From positions 55,477-119,476 of the forward strand of contig JAKVKH010000005.1 of NCBI GenBank assembly GCA_022486625.1: a DNA stretch of 64,000 nt. Direction: 5' to 3'. Below are positions 63,864 through 64,000 of this stretch, piece by piece. This stretch comes from Butyrivibrio sp. Its GTDB lineage: Bacteria > Bacillota > Clostridia > Lachnospirales > Lachnospiraceae. Numbering within the stretch: position 1 is the stretch's first letter; each line of letters starts with the position of its first letter. The translations under genes and the position numbers were made by a program. The notes beneath the pieces are model-generated. The model saw nothing but the letters and a program-made list of their open reading frames with translations. It did no database searches and was not told the DNA's origin.

Positions 63864-64000
63864 TCAAGCTATTCCTGAAATGAATTTGTAAATTCCACCG
63901 TTCTGAATATCAGTAGCGTTTACCCCTGCACAGTTGATCTTTACTTCTTCATACGGTATTGTACTCTCATTCCCACTTCTGACAGCAGTAGAAGGAGAAT
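63864..64000 (-). CDS. Possible C-terminal end of an unidentified gene (runs off right edge)
   Basis: A minus-strand frame is open from the right edge to a TGA at 63864-63866. It ends with ESTIPYEEVKINCAGVNATD and a short hydrophobic tail. About 45 codons are visible, too few to identify it. No terminator is evident before the SIR2 promoter. Confidence 0.35.
   Translation of the reverse strand, partial: SPSTAVRSGNESTIPYEEVKINCAGVNATDIQNGGIYKFISGIA

Noticed and set aside
63646..63891. An 81-codon plus-strand frame near the right edge
   Set aside because: It runs through the start of the SIR2 gene and its promoter on the other strand and has no family features.
1..64000. CRISPR arrays, rRNA, tRNA genes, prophage or an origin
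   Set aside because: No regularly spaced repeats, tRNA-like cloverleaf or rRNA signature was noticed anywhere, and no phage structural or replication genes are present.

Overview
The window looks like a chromosomal segment of a gut-type Firmicute, most likely Lachnospiraceae or a close Clostridia relative. This rests on the Lpl/YesMN-style ABC uptake systems, a DUF6171-type small protein, GH8/GH39/GH51 xylan enzymes, GGAGG ribosome binding sites and TTGNNN-17-TATAAT promoters. The taxonomic call is inference; no rRNA or tRNA is present.

Region 1 (1-10046) is a glycan-use locus on the minus strand. Two permeases and a solute-binding lipoprotein are followed by a GH130 phosphorylase, a GH38 alpha-mannosidase and a GH3 enzyme that runs off the left edge. 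A divergent LacI regulator lies across a 295-bp intergenic region with an 18-bp perfect palindrome. Alpha-mannoside, N-glycan or manno-oligosaccharide use is inferred.

Region 2 (10056-29799) is a xylo-/arabinoxylo-oligosaccharide locus. In transcription order it has a solute-binding lipoprotein, two permeases, a terminator, a second membrane-anchored binding protein, GH51, a small Cys-rich protein, a lactonase-like propeller, an SGNH esterase, GH39 and GH8. Next to it is a GH3-YesM-YesN operon with its own terminator and a divergent AraC regulator. Sugar-binding-domain/GGDEF, MFS and chemoreceptor genes follow (29794-34820).

Region 3 (34959-61686) is a large minus-strand cell-surface polymer cluster. 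Its outer, higher-GC parts encode unusual fusions: cytidylyltransferase-Gfo/Idh oxidoreductase, Gfo/Idh-glycerophosphodiesterase, methyltransferase-kinase-like-Rossmann-cytidylyltransferase, and TagF-like transferase-propeller. The clearly AT-rich middle (about 40.5-56.4 kb) encodes glycosyltransferases, an RgpF-like protein, methyltransferases, and a three-gene set of DRE-TIM aldolase, KdsC-like phosphatase and CMP-sugar synthetase. That set looks like an unorthodox CMP-ulosonate-type pathway. A short Rossmann-like module (hhhhGxGxxG followed by an IDN-like strand) recurs in eleven proteins here, once as a small membrane-anchored protein. An IS66 remnant sits inside the AT-rich part. No flippase, polymerase or polymer exporter is visible, so the cluster probably depends on genes elsewhere.

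Region 4 (61687-64000) holds a possible nuclease/transposase remnant, an AT-rich SIR2-domain gene with its own promoter and terminator (candidate phage defence), and the tail of an unidentified gene at the right edge.

The best candidates for an undescribed system are the aldolase/phosphatase/cytidylyltransferase triad with its DUF115-like neighbour, the paired Gfo/Idh fusions with glycerol-phosphate enzymes, and the repeated Rossmann module. All functions are inferred by reading the sequence; no database search was run.
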